The position numbers were made by a program, and so were the translations under genes. Shown one piece after another: positions 45,061 through 54,874 of a DNA stretch of 64,000 nucleotides. The DNA lies in the NCBI RefSeq assembly GCF_003173575.1, contig NZ_QGNY01000002.1:124001-188000 (forward strand), in the 5' to 3' direction. The notes under the pieces are model-generated. The model ran no database searches and was not told the origin of the DNA. It saw only the letters and a program-made list of their open reading frames with translations. Origin of the DNA: Pedobacter paludis (GTDB lineage: Bacteria > Bacteroidota > Bacteroidia > Sphingobacteriales > Sphingobacteriaceae). How positions within the stretch are numbered: position 1 is the first letter of the stretch; each line of letters starts with the position of its first letter.

Positions 45061-45098
45061 AAAACCCACAGATAAAATTAAGTTTATCTATGGGTTTT
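45061..45098 (+). terminator. hairpin terminator after glnS
   Basis: Arms AAAACCCA-C-AGATAAA and TTTATCT-A-TGGGTTTT, with a 6-nt loop and a T-tract, lie 51 nt past the stop and before a convergent gene. Confidence 0.85.
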
Positions 45099-45140
45099 TA
45101 GTATTAGGTTTAAACCTTAAACCCTCTATCTTCAACCTTT

Positions 45141-45968
45141 CTAGTATTTCGTATAAACATTATACAAAACCAAAATATCCACTGGGGTAAGTGTTGGTGT
45201 AATATCGGTTTGGATAAAGTGAATTTTAAAGGCTTCGATTGCACCTGGCAAATTCCGTGTATCGTAGCCTATATATTTTAAAGCCATCTCAGTATTAAAA
45301 TCTGCAGGTGGATTTTTTAAAACATCATCGTACCAATATCCAAATCCTTTATCTGCTAATTTTTTCCATGGAAAATGAGCTGGATCCGGTTTACGTTTCG
45401 GGGCAATATCTGCATGACCGATAAAGTTTGCCGTAGGAATTCCGTAAGTTTTCTTTAAGGTAGCCAAAAGTTTAATTAAACTGTTAATTTGAGCATCCGG
45501 CCAAGGATCTGTAAGCCCATTATTATCTAACTCGATTCCGATAGATGAAGAATTTAAATCAGTATCCTTACCCCATTTACTCACGCCGGCATGGTTTGCC
45601 CTTAAATAATCGTTTACCATGTGTACAACCTTGCCATCGCGACTGATTACATAATGTGCACTTGTGGCCGCTCTGGTTGAGTGAAAGGTTTTTATGGTTT
45701 GGGCCAAACTGTCTTGTGCAGTATGGTGAATGATTACAAAATTTGGTTTACGTATCCCAAAATTTACAGAACCAACCCAAGTCTGGTTTGTTGCCTCTAA
45801 TGAGTCATACAGTTGCCCTTCTGGTGGAGTACTGGCAATTATTTTAGAAAAGTCTTTGGCTTTTTGTTTATACACTTTTTCTGTAATGGCATATTTATTC
45901 GTGCTACATGCAGATAAAAAAAGTATGGCAACGATTAAAGAAATGGACTGGTGTTTTACTGATAACAT
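45141..45968 (-). CDS. N-acetylmuramoyl-L-alanine amidase lipoprotein
   Basis: The 275-residue lipoprotein (AILFLSAC lipobox) has an amidase-2/AmpD fold. Zinc-binding and catalytic residues appear in VIIHHTAQ, NHAGVSKW, IGIELDNNG and FIGHADIAPKRKPDPAHFPW. It cleaves the amide bond between muramic acid and the stem peptide, or its recycled fragments, in the periplasm. It is divergent from the DPP III-like gene with a 115-nt gap. Confidence 0.93.
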   Translation of the reverse strand: MLSVKHQSISLIVAILFLSACSTNKYAITEKVYKQKAKDFSKIIASTPPEGQLYDSLEATNQTWVGSVNFGIRKPNFVIIHHTAQDSLAQTIKTFHSTRAATSAHYVISRDGKVVHMVNDYLRANHAGVSKWGKDTDLNSSSIGIELDNNGLTDPWPDAQINSLIKLLATLKKTYGIPTANFIGHADIAPKRKPDPAHFPWKKLADKGFGYWYDDVLKNPPADFNTEMALKYIGYDTRNLPGAIEAFKIHFIQTDITPTLTPVDILVLYNVYTKY

Positions 45969-46083
45969 AACCTATTTTATTAGAGCCATGAAGTTACGAA
46001 AGTATGCTAAAATTCATCCTTTGCATCAAACTTTATACAAAGCTTTTAAATTTTACTAATTTAGAACCCAATATACTTTTAGA

Positions 46084-47763
46084 ATGAAGAATTTATACAA
46101 AACAAGCCTGTTCTTATCTGCCATTGCCATTTCTACAGGGCTTTTCCCGGCTTGTACAAACACATCAAAACCCTCTGGGGATAAGACTGTTGTGATACAG
46201 AAAGATAGCCTTATAGATTATGTTGCACAACGCTTGCCCATATATGAAAGAGTTAAACTTTCAACCAACATCAATCAGTTAAGCGTTAACGATCGGAAAA
46301 TATTACCGCTGCTTATTCAGGCTGCAGAAATTATGGATCAATTGTATTGGAAGCAAGCCTATCCACAGCGTGATAGTTTATTGGCAACGATTAAAGACGA
46401 AAAAACCCGCGATTTCGTAAATATTAATTACGGTCCTTGGGATAGGTTAAATAATGAAAAACCTTTTGTTACAGGTGTTGGAAACAAACCAGAAGGCGCA
46501 TCTTTTTATCCTTATGGGATAACAAAAGAAGCGATAGAGAAGTCGGATTTGAAAGATAAATTTGGCGCATATTCTGTTGTTCAAAAAGACAGTTCAGGAA
46601 AATTAAGTACGGTTCCATATCATGTTTTATTTGCCTCAGAACTTCAAAGGGCTTCTTCCTTATTAAAGCAGGCCGCATTAATTGCAGACGATGCAGGATT
46701 AAAAAAATATCTAAATTTAAGGGCTGACGCTTTAGTAACGGATAATTTTACAGCGTCTGACTATGCCTGGTTAGATATGAAAACCAACGGACTGGATCTT
46801 ATAATTGGTCCGATAGAAAATTACGAAGACAAACTTTTTAATGCCCGTACAAGTTACGAAGCTTACGTTTTAGTTAAAGACAAAGATTGGAGCAAGCGCT
46901 TAGCGAAGTACGTAAAAATGCTTCCTGACTTACAGAAAAATCTGCCGGTAGCTGCAAAATACAAAACCGAGACCCCAGGAACGGATTCTGAATTAAATGC
47001 CTATGATGTAGTTTACTATGCTGGCGATTGTAATGCAGGTTCTAAAACCATTGCCGTAAACCTACCAAATGATGAAAAAATTCAGCAGGAAAAAGGCACT
47101 CGCCGTTCCCAGTTGAAAAACGCAATGAAAGCAAAGTTTGATAAAATTTTACTTCCCATTTCAAAAGAACTTATTGATGCTGAGCAACAAAAATATATAA
47201 CATTTGATGCCTTTTTTGCAAATGTAATGTTCCACGAAGTTGCGCATGGTCTTGGCATTAAAAAAACCATAACAGGCAAAGGTTTTGTTCGCGAGGCACT
47301 GAAAGAACAATATAGCTGGTTAGAAGAGGGTAAAGCCGATATTTTAGGCTTATATATGGTAACCGGTTTACTTAAAAAAGGAGAATTACAAGGCGATATT
47401 AAAGATTATTACACCACTTTTATGGCTGGAATTCTGCGTTCGGTGCGTTTCGGTGTATCAGAAGCGCATGGAAAAGCCAATATGCAATGCTTTAATTATT
47501 TTAAAGAAAAAGGCGCCTTCGAGCGCACAGCTAAAGGAACATACAAGGTTAACTTTGATAAATTTGCTGTCGCGATGAATGATTTAAGTTCATTTATTAT
47601 TACGCTTCAAGGCAATGGAGATAAAGCTGCAGTAGAAAAAGCTCAAAAGACTATGGCTATAATTCCAGCAGAATTAAAAACTGATTTAGATAGGTTAACC
47701 AAAAAAAGCATTCCGGTTGATGTTGTTTTTGAACAAGGTGTGGATGTACTGGGAATGAAATAA
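46084..47763 (+). CDS. dipeptidyl-peptidase III-like metallopeptidase lipoprotein
   Basis: The 559-residue protein has a lipoprotein signal (LFPAC) and a zinc site NVMFHEVAHGLG (HExxH near residue 383) with a third ligand region EEGKADILG near 415, as in peptidase family M49. Canonical DPP III has a six-residue HExxGH motif; here it is the five-residue HExxH form. It probably cuts oligopeptides in the periplasm or at the surface. It is a single-gene unit followed by a strong terminator. Confidence 0.85.
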   Translation: MKNLYKTSLFLSAIAISTGLFPACTNTSKPSGDKTVVIQKDSLIDYVAQRLPIYERVKLSTNINQLSVNDRKILPLLIQAAEIMDQLYWKQAYPQRDSLLATIKDEKTRDFVNINYGPWDRLNNEKPFVTGVGNKPEGASFYPYGITKEAIEKSDLKDKFGAYSVVQKDSSGKLSTVPYHVLFASELQRASSLLKQAALIADDAGLKKYLNLRADALVTDNFTASDYAWLDMKTNGLDLIIGPIENYEDKLFNARTSYEAYVLVKDKDWSKRLAKYVKMLPDLQKNLPVAAKYKTETPGTDSELNAYDVVYYAGDCNAGSKTIAVNLPNDEKIQQEKGTRRSQLKNAMKAKFDKILLPISKELIDAEQQKYITFDAFFANVMFHEVAHGLGIKKTITGKGFVREALKEQYSWLEEGKADILGLYMVTGLLKKGELQGDIKDYYTTFMAGILRSVRFGVSEAHGKANMQCFNYFKEKGAFERTAKGTYKVNFDKFAVAMNDLSSFIITLQGNGDKAAVEKAQKTMAIIPAELKTDLDRLTKKSIPVDVVFEQGVDVLGMK

Positions 47764-47789
47764 AAAAATAAAAATTCTATAACATGCTA

Positions 47790-47817
47790 AGCCACAGATA
47801 TTCTGTGGCTTTTTTTA
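47790..47817 (+). terminator. hairpin terminator after the DPP III-like gene
   Basis: A perfect 9-bp stem, AGCCACAGA with TCTGTGGCT, a 3-nt loop and seven T residues. The stem sequence CCACAGA recurs in other terminators in this window. Confidence 0.92.
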
Positions 47818-48007
47818 TTCTATCGCAATTCATTTCCAAAATTCCTGTAACCTTTTTAAAAAGCGGTCGTCTTATTAATAACTAAACGGCGGAAATTGTT
47901 CGTTTCTGCTACTAAACTTTAAACAGGTGAGCAATTAAATTTAAATCGCAGATGATGCGTTAGAGAAATCTTTTTGCCCAAATTTTTAAACCAATACGAA
48001 TAAACCA

Positions 48008-50449
48008 ATGAAAACATTTTACAAAATATCACTAATTATACTGGCCATTTTTACAGGGAAAGATGCGTTTGGGCAAACCCAGCCAAAGGCAAACATCACG
48101 GGGACTATCCTTGATGAGAACAAAAAACCTGCAGATTATGTAACCGTTGTACTTTTTAAAGCATCCGATTCTAGCGTTGTTAAAACTGCATTTACCGATC
48201 CAACTGGGGCTTTTGGTTTTACAATCTCTGCCAAGGGCGAATATTTCTATAAAGCCAGTAATATGGGATACAAAACCTTTAAAAGTAAAATATTATCCCT
48301 TACAGATGCCAGCCAGAAATTAGATTTTGGTTCAGCACAACTTATTTCAATTACCCAAAATTTAAAGGAAGTTACGGTTGCGGTTACAAAACCATTAATA
48401 GAACGAAAAATGGATAAAGTTGTAATGAATGTATCCAATAGCGCAATTATGACTGGTTCGAATGCGCTTGAAGTGCTGCAAAAAGCCCCTGGAGTTTCTG
48501 TAGATCAAAATGATAATATCTCGATGCAAGGTAAACAAGGCGTTTTAATTCAGCTAGATGGAAAACAGACTTACATGAGCAGTGCAGATGTAGCCAACTT
48601 GCTAAGAAATATGCAGAGCTCTGAAATAGAAACCATCGAATTGATTACCAATCCATCTTCTAAATATGATGCCTCCGGAAATTCGGGGATTATCAACATC
48701 AAAACCAAAAAAAACAAAAACGGTGGAACAAACGGAAGTGCAAATGCAACTTTGGGTTATGGGAAAAATTTTAGAGGCAATGCTGGATTAAACCTTAACC
48801 ATAGAACGCAGAAGGTTAATCTGTTTGGAAATTACAATTACGGAAAAACCGAAAGAGAAAATTTGATTACCATAGACCGGATTTCAAACGGCACGCCAGA
48901 TACTTATTTTATGCAAACAGGTACAAGCCGAAGAAAACAGCAGAACAATAACTTTAAGGCTGGTTTGGATTATTTTATCGATAAGAAAAATACGATTGGT
49001 GTATTGGTAAATGGATATTTTAATCACGGAACAGAGGCTTCGGTAAATAATACCATAATTGGCCCTTCTTTTCAAAAAGTAGATTCTTCTTTGGTATCGA
49101 ACAGCCTTCAAACCAACAAATACAATAATATAGCTTACAATTTAAATTACAAATCGATATTGGATACTGCAGGTTCTGAAATCTCTGCTGATGTAGATTA
49201 TTCGAAATATAACGGTAATGACGGCTCCGATTATGAAAACGATTACCTTTTTGCCAATGGAAATCGGATTCGTCCAATTAGCTACATTAGAAACAATACA
49301 CCATCAAAGATTGATATCAAAGCCTTTAAAATTGATTACAATGTTTCGTTAAGCAAAAGCATAAAATTAGAAGCAGGTGTTAAAAGCAGCTGGGTAAAAA
49401 CCGATAATGATCTGCAGGCTGAAGAATTTGTAAATAATAACTGGCAAAATGATGTACGCCGAAGCAATCAGTTTATTTACGATGAGAATGTAAATGCCGC
49501 TTACACAAACATTAATAAGCAGTTTAAAAACACCAGCATACAAGTTGGTTTAAGAGTAGAGCAAACCAATTCTAAGGGCAATTTAATTACGACAAATACC
49601 GTAGTAGAGCGAAGCTACTGGGATTTCTTTCCAACATTATTTGTACAGCAAACCTTATCGAAAAACAACCAACTGGGACTTTCTTACAGCAGAAGGATTG
49701 ATCGTCCGAGTTATGATGCATTGAATCCTTTTATCTACTATCTGGATCAGTATACATACAATAAAGGAAATCCCTTTCTGAATCCTCAATACACCAACAA
49801 TTTAGAACTAAGTTATACCTTTAAGCAGAAATACATGCTTTCTGTAGGCTACAGTAGAACTAATGATGTAATTATTGAAGTGCTCCTGCCAGATGAAGCG
49901 CAAAAAGCATTATACCAAACCAATGCCAATCTTGCCAAAAACATCAGCTATAATGCAAACCTGAATATCCCGGTTCAGGTAGCAAAATGGTGGTCGATGA
50001 ATAACAACTTAAATGTTTTCTATTTAAGTTTTGAAGCACCAAATTTAGCTGGGACGGCTTTAAAAACTGGAAAAACCTCGTTCCAGTTTAAATCTCAACA
50101 AAGCTTTACCATTGCAAATGGCTTTACGGCTGAGCTAAATGGCAGTTATGAGTCTCCGCTAGATTACGGAACCCTAAGTTTAAAAGCTCGTTATTATATT
50201 GATGCTGGTTTGAGCAAATCATTATTTAACAAAAAGGCTAGTTTAAAACTGGCTTTATCGGATATATTTAATATGTCTGAAAACAATCTATCCAGTGCTT
50301 ATCCAGGTTTAAATTATTATGTGCATCAAAAAAATGAAAGCAGAATTGGCAGAATAAGTTTCACGTATCGCTTTGGCAAAAATGAAATTAAACCTGCTCG
50401 CCGCCGTTCAACAGGTACAGAATCTGAACAAGGAAGAATGAAAAATTAA
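48008..50449 (+). CDS. TonB-dependent outer-membrane receptor-like protein
   Basis: The 813-residue protein has a signal peptide (GKDAFGQ), an N-terminal carboxypeptidase-regulatory-like domain (ITGTILDENKKPADYVTVVL), a plug (NALEVLQKAPGVSVDQNDNISM, IELITNPSSKYDASGNSGIINI), and a C-terminal beta-barrel of the outer-membrane family 3 type, without the classic TonB-receptor final motif. The substrate is unknown. No SusD partner or transport genes are adjacent, so it may be a stand-alone receptor. Confidence 0.85.
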   Translation: MKTFYKISLIILAIFTGKDAFGQTQPKANITGTILDENKKPADYVTVVLFKASDSSVVKTAFTDPTGAFGFTISAKGEYFYKASNMGYKTFKSKILSLTDASQKLDFGSAQLISITQNLKEVTVAVTKPLIERKMDKVVMNVSNSAIMTGSNALEVLQKAPGVSVDQNDNISMQGKQGVLIQLDGKQTYMSSADVANLLRNMQSSEIETIELITNPSSKYDASGNSGIINIKTKKNKNGGTNGSANATLGYGKNFRGNAGLNLNHRTQKVNLFGNYNYGKTERENLITIDRISNGTPDTYFMQTGTSRRKQQNNNFKAGLDYFIDKKNTIGVLVNGYFNHGTEASVNNTIIGPSFQKVDSSLVSNSLQTNKYNNIAYNLNYKSILDTAGSEISADVDYSKYNGNDGSDYENDYLFANGNRIRPISYIRNNTPSKIDIKAFKIDYNVSLSKSIKLEAGVKSSWVKTDNDLQAEEFVNNNWQNDVRRSNQFIYDENVNAAYTNINKQFKNTSIQVGLRVEQTNSKGNLITTNTVVERSYWDFFPTLFVQQTLSKNNQLGLSYSRRIDRPSYDALNPFIYYLDQYTYNKGNPFLNPQYTNNLELSYTFKQKYMLSVGYSRTNDVIIEVLLPDEAQKALYQTNANLAKNISYNANLNIPVQVAKWWSMNNNLNVFYLSFEAPNLAGTALKTGKTSFQFKSQQSFTIANGFTAELNGSYESPLDYGTLSLKARYYIDAGLSKSLFNKKASLKLALSDIFNMSENNLSSAYPGLNYYVHQKNESRIGRISFTYRFGKNEIKPARRRSTGTESEQGRMKN

Positions 50450-50484
50450 ACATTCAGATTAAATTGTCCTTTCGAGGATTTAAA

Positions 50485-50530
50485 AGCTTTGATCACTTTC
50501 TAATAAACTTGCTAGAAAGTGGTCAAAGCT
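50485..50530 (+). terminator. hairpin terminator after the outer-membrane receptor
   Basis: An 18-bp stem with one G-T pair (AGCTTTGATCACTTTCTA with TAGAAAGTGGTCAAAGCT) and a 10-nt loop are followed by AATTTTATG. Confidence 0.8.
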
Positions 50531-50616
50531 AATTTTATGATTTGGATAAAAACCAAAGGGCAATAAATAGGTAGAAATTTGCAACGGCTTTGTATATTTA
50601 TTTATCAAAGCTAAAC

Positions 50617-51363
50617 ATGACCATCAATAAAACAACAAGGCAAATTTTAAACTTAACGGCCGAAACACTCATAAACGAGCTTAATATCCATCAATCAAAT
50701 CTAGAATTAGAAAAAATTAAGCGGTATTTTAAAAATGAGTACAGTGTAGGCGATGAGTTTATGGGTGTTAAAATGGGACAGGTTTTTAAAACTGCAAAAG
50801 CTTTTATTGATTTGCCTATAAACGAGATTGAAAAACTTTTAGAAAGCCCGATTCATGAAGTGAGAACAGCCGGCGTTAGCATTATGGATTTTCAGGCTCG
50901 AAATAAGAAAACTACTGGCGACAGAAAAAAAGCATTATTCGAACTTTATATTAATCGGCACGATCGGATCAACAATTGGGATTTAGTAGATCGTTCTGCA
51001 CCTTATGTGGTTGGCGGTTATCTGTTCAATAAACCAAGAGATGTTTTATATGAGCTTGCCATTTCTGAGCATATGTGGGAGCGAAGAACTTCGATTGTGA
51101 GCACTTACTTTTTTATTAGGCAAAACCAATTGGATGACACTTTTAAAATCGCGGAGATTTTAGTAAACGATACCGAAGATTTAATTCATAAAGCAACAGG
51201 TGGATGGTTAAGGGAAGCTGGTAAAAAGGACAGAGCCAAACTTATTTCTTTTCTTGAAAAACATGCATCAACTATGCCCAGAACAATGTTAAGAAATGCT
51301 ATTGAACACTTTGATAAAGGAGAAAAAGAATATTATCTAGGGCTGAAAGCAACATTTCATTAA
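50617..51363 (+). CDS. AlkD-like DNA alkylation repair protein
   Basis: The 248-residue all-helical HEAT-like protein matches bacterial AlkD glycosylases. It has RHDRINNWDLVDRSAPYVVGGYL (tryptophan and aspartate of the binding groove) and WERRTSIVSTYFFIRQNQLDDTF. It should remove alkylated bases from DNA. An open frame starts at a TTG 27 nt upstream, but the ATG is a better start. It is convergent with carB. Confidence 0.9.
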   Translation: MTINKTTRQILNLTAETLINELNIHQSNLELEKIKRYFKNEYSVGDEFMGVKMGQVFKTAKAFIDLPINEIEKLLESPIHEVRTAGVSIMDFQARNKKTTGDRKKALFELYINRHDRINNWDLVDRSAPYVVGGYLFNKPRDVLYELAISEHMWERRTSIVSTYFFIRQNQLDDTFKIAEILVNDTEDLIHKATGGWLREAGKKDRAKLISFLEKHASTMPRTMLRNAIEHFDKGEKEYYLGLKATFH

Positions 51364-51414
51364 GCCTCGCTGGTTTTCTTTATTGCCGTCTGGCTTCAGC
51401 CGACGGAACCAAAA

Positions 51415-51441
51415 AAAGGCCGATGTTAAACATCGGCCTTT
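51415..51441. terminator. bidirectional hairpin terminator
   Basis: AAAGGCCGATGTT with its complement (13 bp, 1-nt centre) between convergent genes. Just upstream at 51386-51406 lies another hairpin with arms CCGTC and GACGG around an inner GCT/AGC pair. Confidence 0.85.
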
Positions 51442-51445
51442 GCTA

Positions 51446-54283
51446 TTATTTGCTCAAATACATAGATTTATCTTTGTAAAGTTTGCGGAAGTAAGGATCT
51501 TCCAAATCTTTAATGAAACGAATGGCTTCACCTGTTGATTTCATTTCCGGACCTAATTCTTTCGCAACTTCTGGAAACTTCTCGTAAGAGAACACAGGTT
51601 CTTTAATGGCATAACCTTTAAGCTTGCGCTCTATAGTAAAATCTTTCAATTTCGCTACGCCCAACATAATTTTCGCTGCGATATTGATGTAAGGAACATC
51701 ATAGGCTTTGGCAATAAAAGGAACTGTACGAGACGCTCTTGGGTTTGCTTCGATTACATAAACCTTCTCGTCTTTAATGGCAAATTGGATGTTCAATAAA
51801 CCTATTACGTTTAGTGCTTTTGCAATCTTAATGGAATATTCTTCCATAGATTTAGTTACCGATTCTGGTAAGCTAAAGGTTGGTAAAACTGCGAACGAAT
51901 CTCCAGAGTGAATTCCTGCAGGCTCGATGTGCTCCATCATACCAACTATGTGAACATCCTCACCATCAGAAATGGAATCAGATTCTGCTTCTTCAGCTCG
52001 ATCTAAAAAGTGGTCAATCAGTACACGGTTACCTGGCAAATCGCCCAATAACTTTACTACCGCTTTTTCAAGGTCTTCATCGTTAATTACAATACTCATC
52101 CCTTGTCCACCCAATACGTAACTCGGACGAACCAAAACTGGGTAACCAACTTCATTTGCTACAACAATTGCTTCTTCAGCATTTTCTGCAACACCATATT
52201 TCGGATAAGGAATATCCAATTCTTTTAAGAGATCAGAGAAACGTCCGCGATCTTCAGCAATGTCCATATTCTCGAAAGATGTTCCGATAATTCTGATGCC
52301 TTTTTCTTTCAGTTTCTCCGCCATTTTTAAAGCGGTTTGTCCACCCAACTGAACGATAACGCCCATTGGTTTTTCCAGCTCAATAATTTCGCGAACATGT
52401 TCCCAGAAAACCGGCTCGAAGTATAATTTATCGGCCATGTTAAAATCTGTTGAAACCGTTTCAGGGTTACAGTTAATCATGATGGCTTCAATTCCAGACT
52501 CTTTTGCGGCCAACAAACCGTGTACACAAGAATAATCAAATTCGATACCTTGACCAATACGATTCGGTCCAGAACCCAAAACAATTACTTTCTTCTTATC
52601 CGATGCAATTGATTCATTTTCTTCATCAAATGAAGAATAATAATATGGCGTTTGGGCTGGGAATTCCGCAGCACAAGTATCTACCATTTTATAAACTCTA
52701 TTTATGCCTAAAGCTTTACGGCGATCGTAAACTTCATCTTCAGTAACGTTTCCAAGCAACCAGGCAATCTGAATATCAGAGAAACCTTTTTGTTTAAGCG
52801 TCATGAAGAAATCTTGAGGGATATTGTTTAATGAATATCTTTTCAGCTCAGTTTCCAATAGAACCAAATCCTGAATCTGATTTAAGAACCATTTATCAAT
52901 TTTGGTAACCTTACGGATAGATTCCAAAGGCACACCCATTGTCATGGCGTCTTTTATTAAGAATAAACGGTTCCATGAAGCATGTTCCAAACCATCCATT
53001 ATTTCTTCAATATTGCGTACCTGGCGACCATCGGCACCTAAACCAGCTCGGTTTATTTCTAAACTCTGACAGGCTTTTTGAAGCGCTTCGATAAAAGTAC
53101 GACCAATGGCCATTACCTCACCAACCGATTTCATTTGCAAACCCAGTTCTTTATTTGCGCCTTTAAACTTATCAAAATTCCAGCGAGGGATTTTAACAAT
53201 AACGTAATCTAAGGTAGGTTCGAAATATGCTGAAGTTGTTTTTGTAATTTGATTTTCGATTTCATCCAAGTTGTAACCAATGGCCAGTTTTGCAGCAATT
53301 TTAGCAATTGGATAACCTGTTGCCTTACTTGCCAATGCAGATGAACGCGATACACGCGGGTTAATTTCGATTGCAATAATATCATCATTGGCAGGATTAA
53401 CCGAGAACTGAACATTACAACCACCCGCAAAAGTTCCGATAGCACGCATCATTTTAATCGCCTGGTTACGCATTTCCTGGTAACAGCGATCAGACAATGT
53501 CATTGCAGGTGCAACCGTTATCGAGTCTCCTGTATGGATACCCATCGGATCGAAGTTTTCGATAGAGCAAATGATGATTACGTTATCGTTGCTATCTCTT
53601 AGTAATTCTAATTCATATTCTTTCCAACCTAAAACGGCTTGTTCTACTAAAACTTCGTGAGTTGGAGAAGCTTCTAATCCGCGTTTAAGCGCAGCGTCGA
53701 ATTCTTCTTTTTTGTGTACGAAACCGCCACCAGAACCACCCAAAGTGTATGATGGGCGAATTACCAATGGGTAACCGATTTCTTGTGCAGCTTCTTTACC
53801 TTCTAAAAATGAATTGGCAATTTTAGATGGCGCTACCCCTACACCTATATCAACCATTAACTGGCGGAAGGCTTCACGATTTTCGGTTTTTTCGATAGCC
53901 GCAACATCAACACCGATTACTTTAACACCAAATTTTTCCCAAACACCACGCTCGGATGCTTCTACACAAAGGTTTAGTGCAGTTTGGCCTCCCATTGTTG
54001 GCAATACGGCATCAATTTTTGGCAAATCTGGAGAGTCGATATGCTCCTGCAAAATAACCTCAATAGAATCAACAGTTAAAGGGCGAAGATAAACGTGATC
54101 GCCAATAACTTTATCCGTCATAATTGTAGCCGGATTGGAGTTGATAATGGAAACGGTTATTCCTTCTTCTTTTAAGGATAACGCTGCTTGAGAACCCGAG
54201 TAATCAAATTCGCAGGCCTGGCCAATAATAATTGGGCCTGATCCGATAATTAATACTGAGCGAATGGAAGTGTCTTTAGGCAT
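51446..54283 (-). CDS. carB: carbamoyl-phosphate synthase large subunit without the C-terminal allosteric domain
   Basis: CarB makes carbamoyl phosphate for pyrimidines and arginine, using ammonia from CarA. The 945-residue protein has both ATP-grasp halves: MPKDTSIRSVLIIGSGPIIIG, VLPTMGGQTALNLC, then KVIVLGSGPNRIGQGIEFDY and GVIVQLGGQTALKMAEKL. It stops after GEAIRFIKDLEDPYFRKLYKD, about 125 residues short of the 1073-residue E. coli enzyme, so the MGS-like domain that binds UMP and ornithine is missing. No carA is near. It has its own promoter. Confidence 0.95.
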   Translation of the reverse strand: MPKDTSIRSVLIIGSGPIIIGQACEFDYSGSQAALSLKEEGITVSIINSNPATIMTDKVIGDHVYLRPLTVDSIEVILQEHIDSPDLPKIDAVLPTMGGQTALNLCVEASERGVWEKFGVKVIGVDVAAIEKTENREAFRQLMVDIGVGVAPSKIANSFLEGKEAAQEIGYPLVIRPSYTLGGSGGGFVHKKEEFDAALKRGLEASPTHEVLVEQAVLGWKEYELELLRDSNDNVIIICSIENFDPMGIHTGDSITVAPAMTLSDRCYQEMRNQAIKMMRAIGTFAGGCNVQFSVNPANDDIIAIEINPRVSRSSALASKATGYPIAKIAAKLAIGYNLDEIENQITKTTSAYFEPTLDYVIVKIPRWNFDKFKGANKELGLQMKSVGEVMAIGRTFIEALQKACQSLEINRAGLGADGRQVRNIEEIMDGLEHASWNRLFLIKDAMTMGVPLESIRKVTKIDKWFLNQIQDLVLLETELKRYSLNNIPQDFFMTLKQKGFSDIQIAWLLGNVTEDEVYDRRKALGINRVYKMVDTCAAEFPAQTPYYYSSFDEENESIASDKKKVIVLGSGPNRIGQGIEFDYSCVHGLLAAKESGIEAIMINCNPETVSTDFNMADKLYFEPVFWEHVREIIELEKPMGVIVQLGGQTALKMAEKLKEKGIRIIGTSFENMDIAEDRGRFSDLLKELDIPYPKYGVAENAEEAIVVANEVGYPVLVRPSYVLGGQGMSIVINDEDLEKAVVKLLGDLPGNRVLIDHFLDRAEEAESDSISDGEDVHIVGMMEHIEPAGIHSGDSFAVLPTFSLPESVTKSMEEYSIKIAKALNVIGLLNIQFAIKDEKVYVIEANPRASRTVPFIAKAYDVPYINIAAKIMLGVAKLKDFTIERKLKGYAIKEPVFSYEKFPEVAKELGPEMKSTGEAIRFIKDLEDPYFRKLYKDKSMYLSK

Positions 54284-54403
54284 GATAGCTTAATACAATA
54301 ATTAAAATTCTAAAGTGTTGGTTCTTGTTAGAACCATGAAGCAAGGAGGTTTTTTGCTTTTATAAGAAGAAAATCCCAACTGTTCTGTCGGGATGCAAAG
54401 ATA
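54284..54403 (-). promoter_or_regulatory. carB promoter and leader
   Basis: TATCTTTG (54396-54403, minus strand) is an exact -7 match, giving a leader of about 106 nt. An inverted repeat (ATCCC with GGGAT, 54373-54394) overlaps the expected start site, and two hairpins (AAGCAA with TTGCTT, and GGTTCT with AGAACC) follow in the leader. The promoter is well supported; regulation is inferred. Confidence 0.55.
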
Positions 54404-54446
54404 CATCTTTAGAAGTATTTTAAGCTGATTTTTTTAAAATAAAAAA

Positions 54447-54465
54447 GAGCGCAAAAAGCACGCTC
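54447..54465 (-). terminator. hairpin terminator after the small regulatory-like protein gene
   Basis: On the minus strand GAGCG and CGCTC flank a 9-nt loop and are followed by six T residues, 30 nt past the stop codon of the gene. Confidence 0.85.
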
Positions 54466-54494
54466 CATTTTAAATTTTTCTTTTGCAAATTCTA

Positions 54495-54812
54495 CTATTG
54501 TAGTAATTTTATTTCGCCAAGATCGGTAGTTGCGCTATCTTTCACTGCAACGTTTTCAATCATGGCATCTTTGTATGGCGCATTGCCTTTAATCCAAATG
54601 GTATAAACGCCCTGTTTTAAATTTGTAAAACCGAAAGTACCTTGATTAACCTGAGCTTTTAAAGTATCTGTACCGGCAACAACAGATACTGAAGAAGCAC
54701 CATCTACCGGAGTAATTTTTCCCATTATTCCACCTAACCTAATATTTTTAAATGCGATTAATCCAATCGATAAAACAACAATAAGGGATAGAATAATACT
54801 TAACCTTTTCAT
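54495..54812 (-). CDS. single-domain carboxypeptidase-regulatory-like protein
   Basis: The 105-residue protein has an N-terminal membrane or signal helix (SIILSLIVVLSIGLIAF) and one carboxypeptidase-regulatory-like beta domain (GGIMGKITPVDGASSV, GFTNLKQGVYTIWIKG). Such domains are common at the N-terminus of receptors; here one stands alone, probably in the periplasm. It is upstream of carB in the same direction but separated from it by a terminator. Confidence 0.85.
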   Translation of the reverse strand: MKRLSIILSLIVVLSIGLIAFKNIRLGGIMGKITPVDGASSVSVVAGTDTLKAQVNQGTFGFTNLKQGVYTIWIKGNAPYKDAMIENVAVKDSATTDLGEIKLLQ

Positions 54813-54874
54813 GATGTGATGATTTTGTTAAAATTTTTAAGTTTTTTTTTAATGTCCGAAATAGATAACACCTT

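Noticed and set aside
54373..54394. transcription attenuator in the carB leader from ATCCC/GGGAT followed by T residues
   Set aside because: The expected start site falls inside the first arm, so the hairpin would be incomplete in the RNA; kept only as a possible operator.
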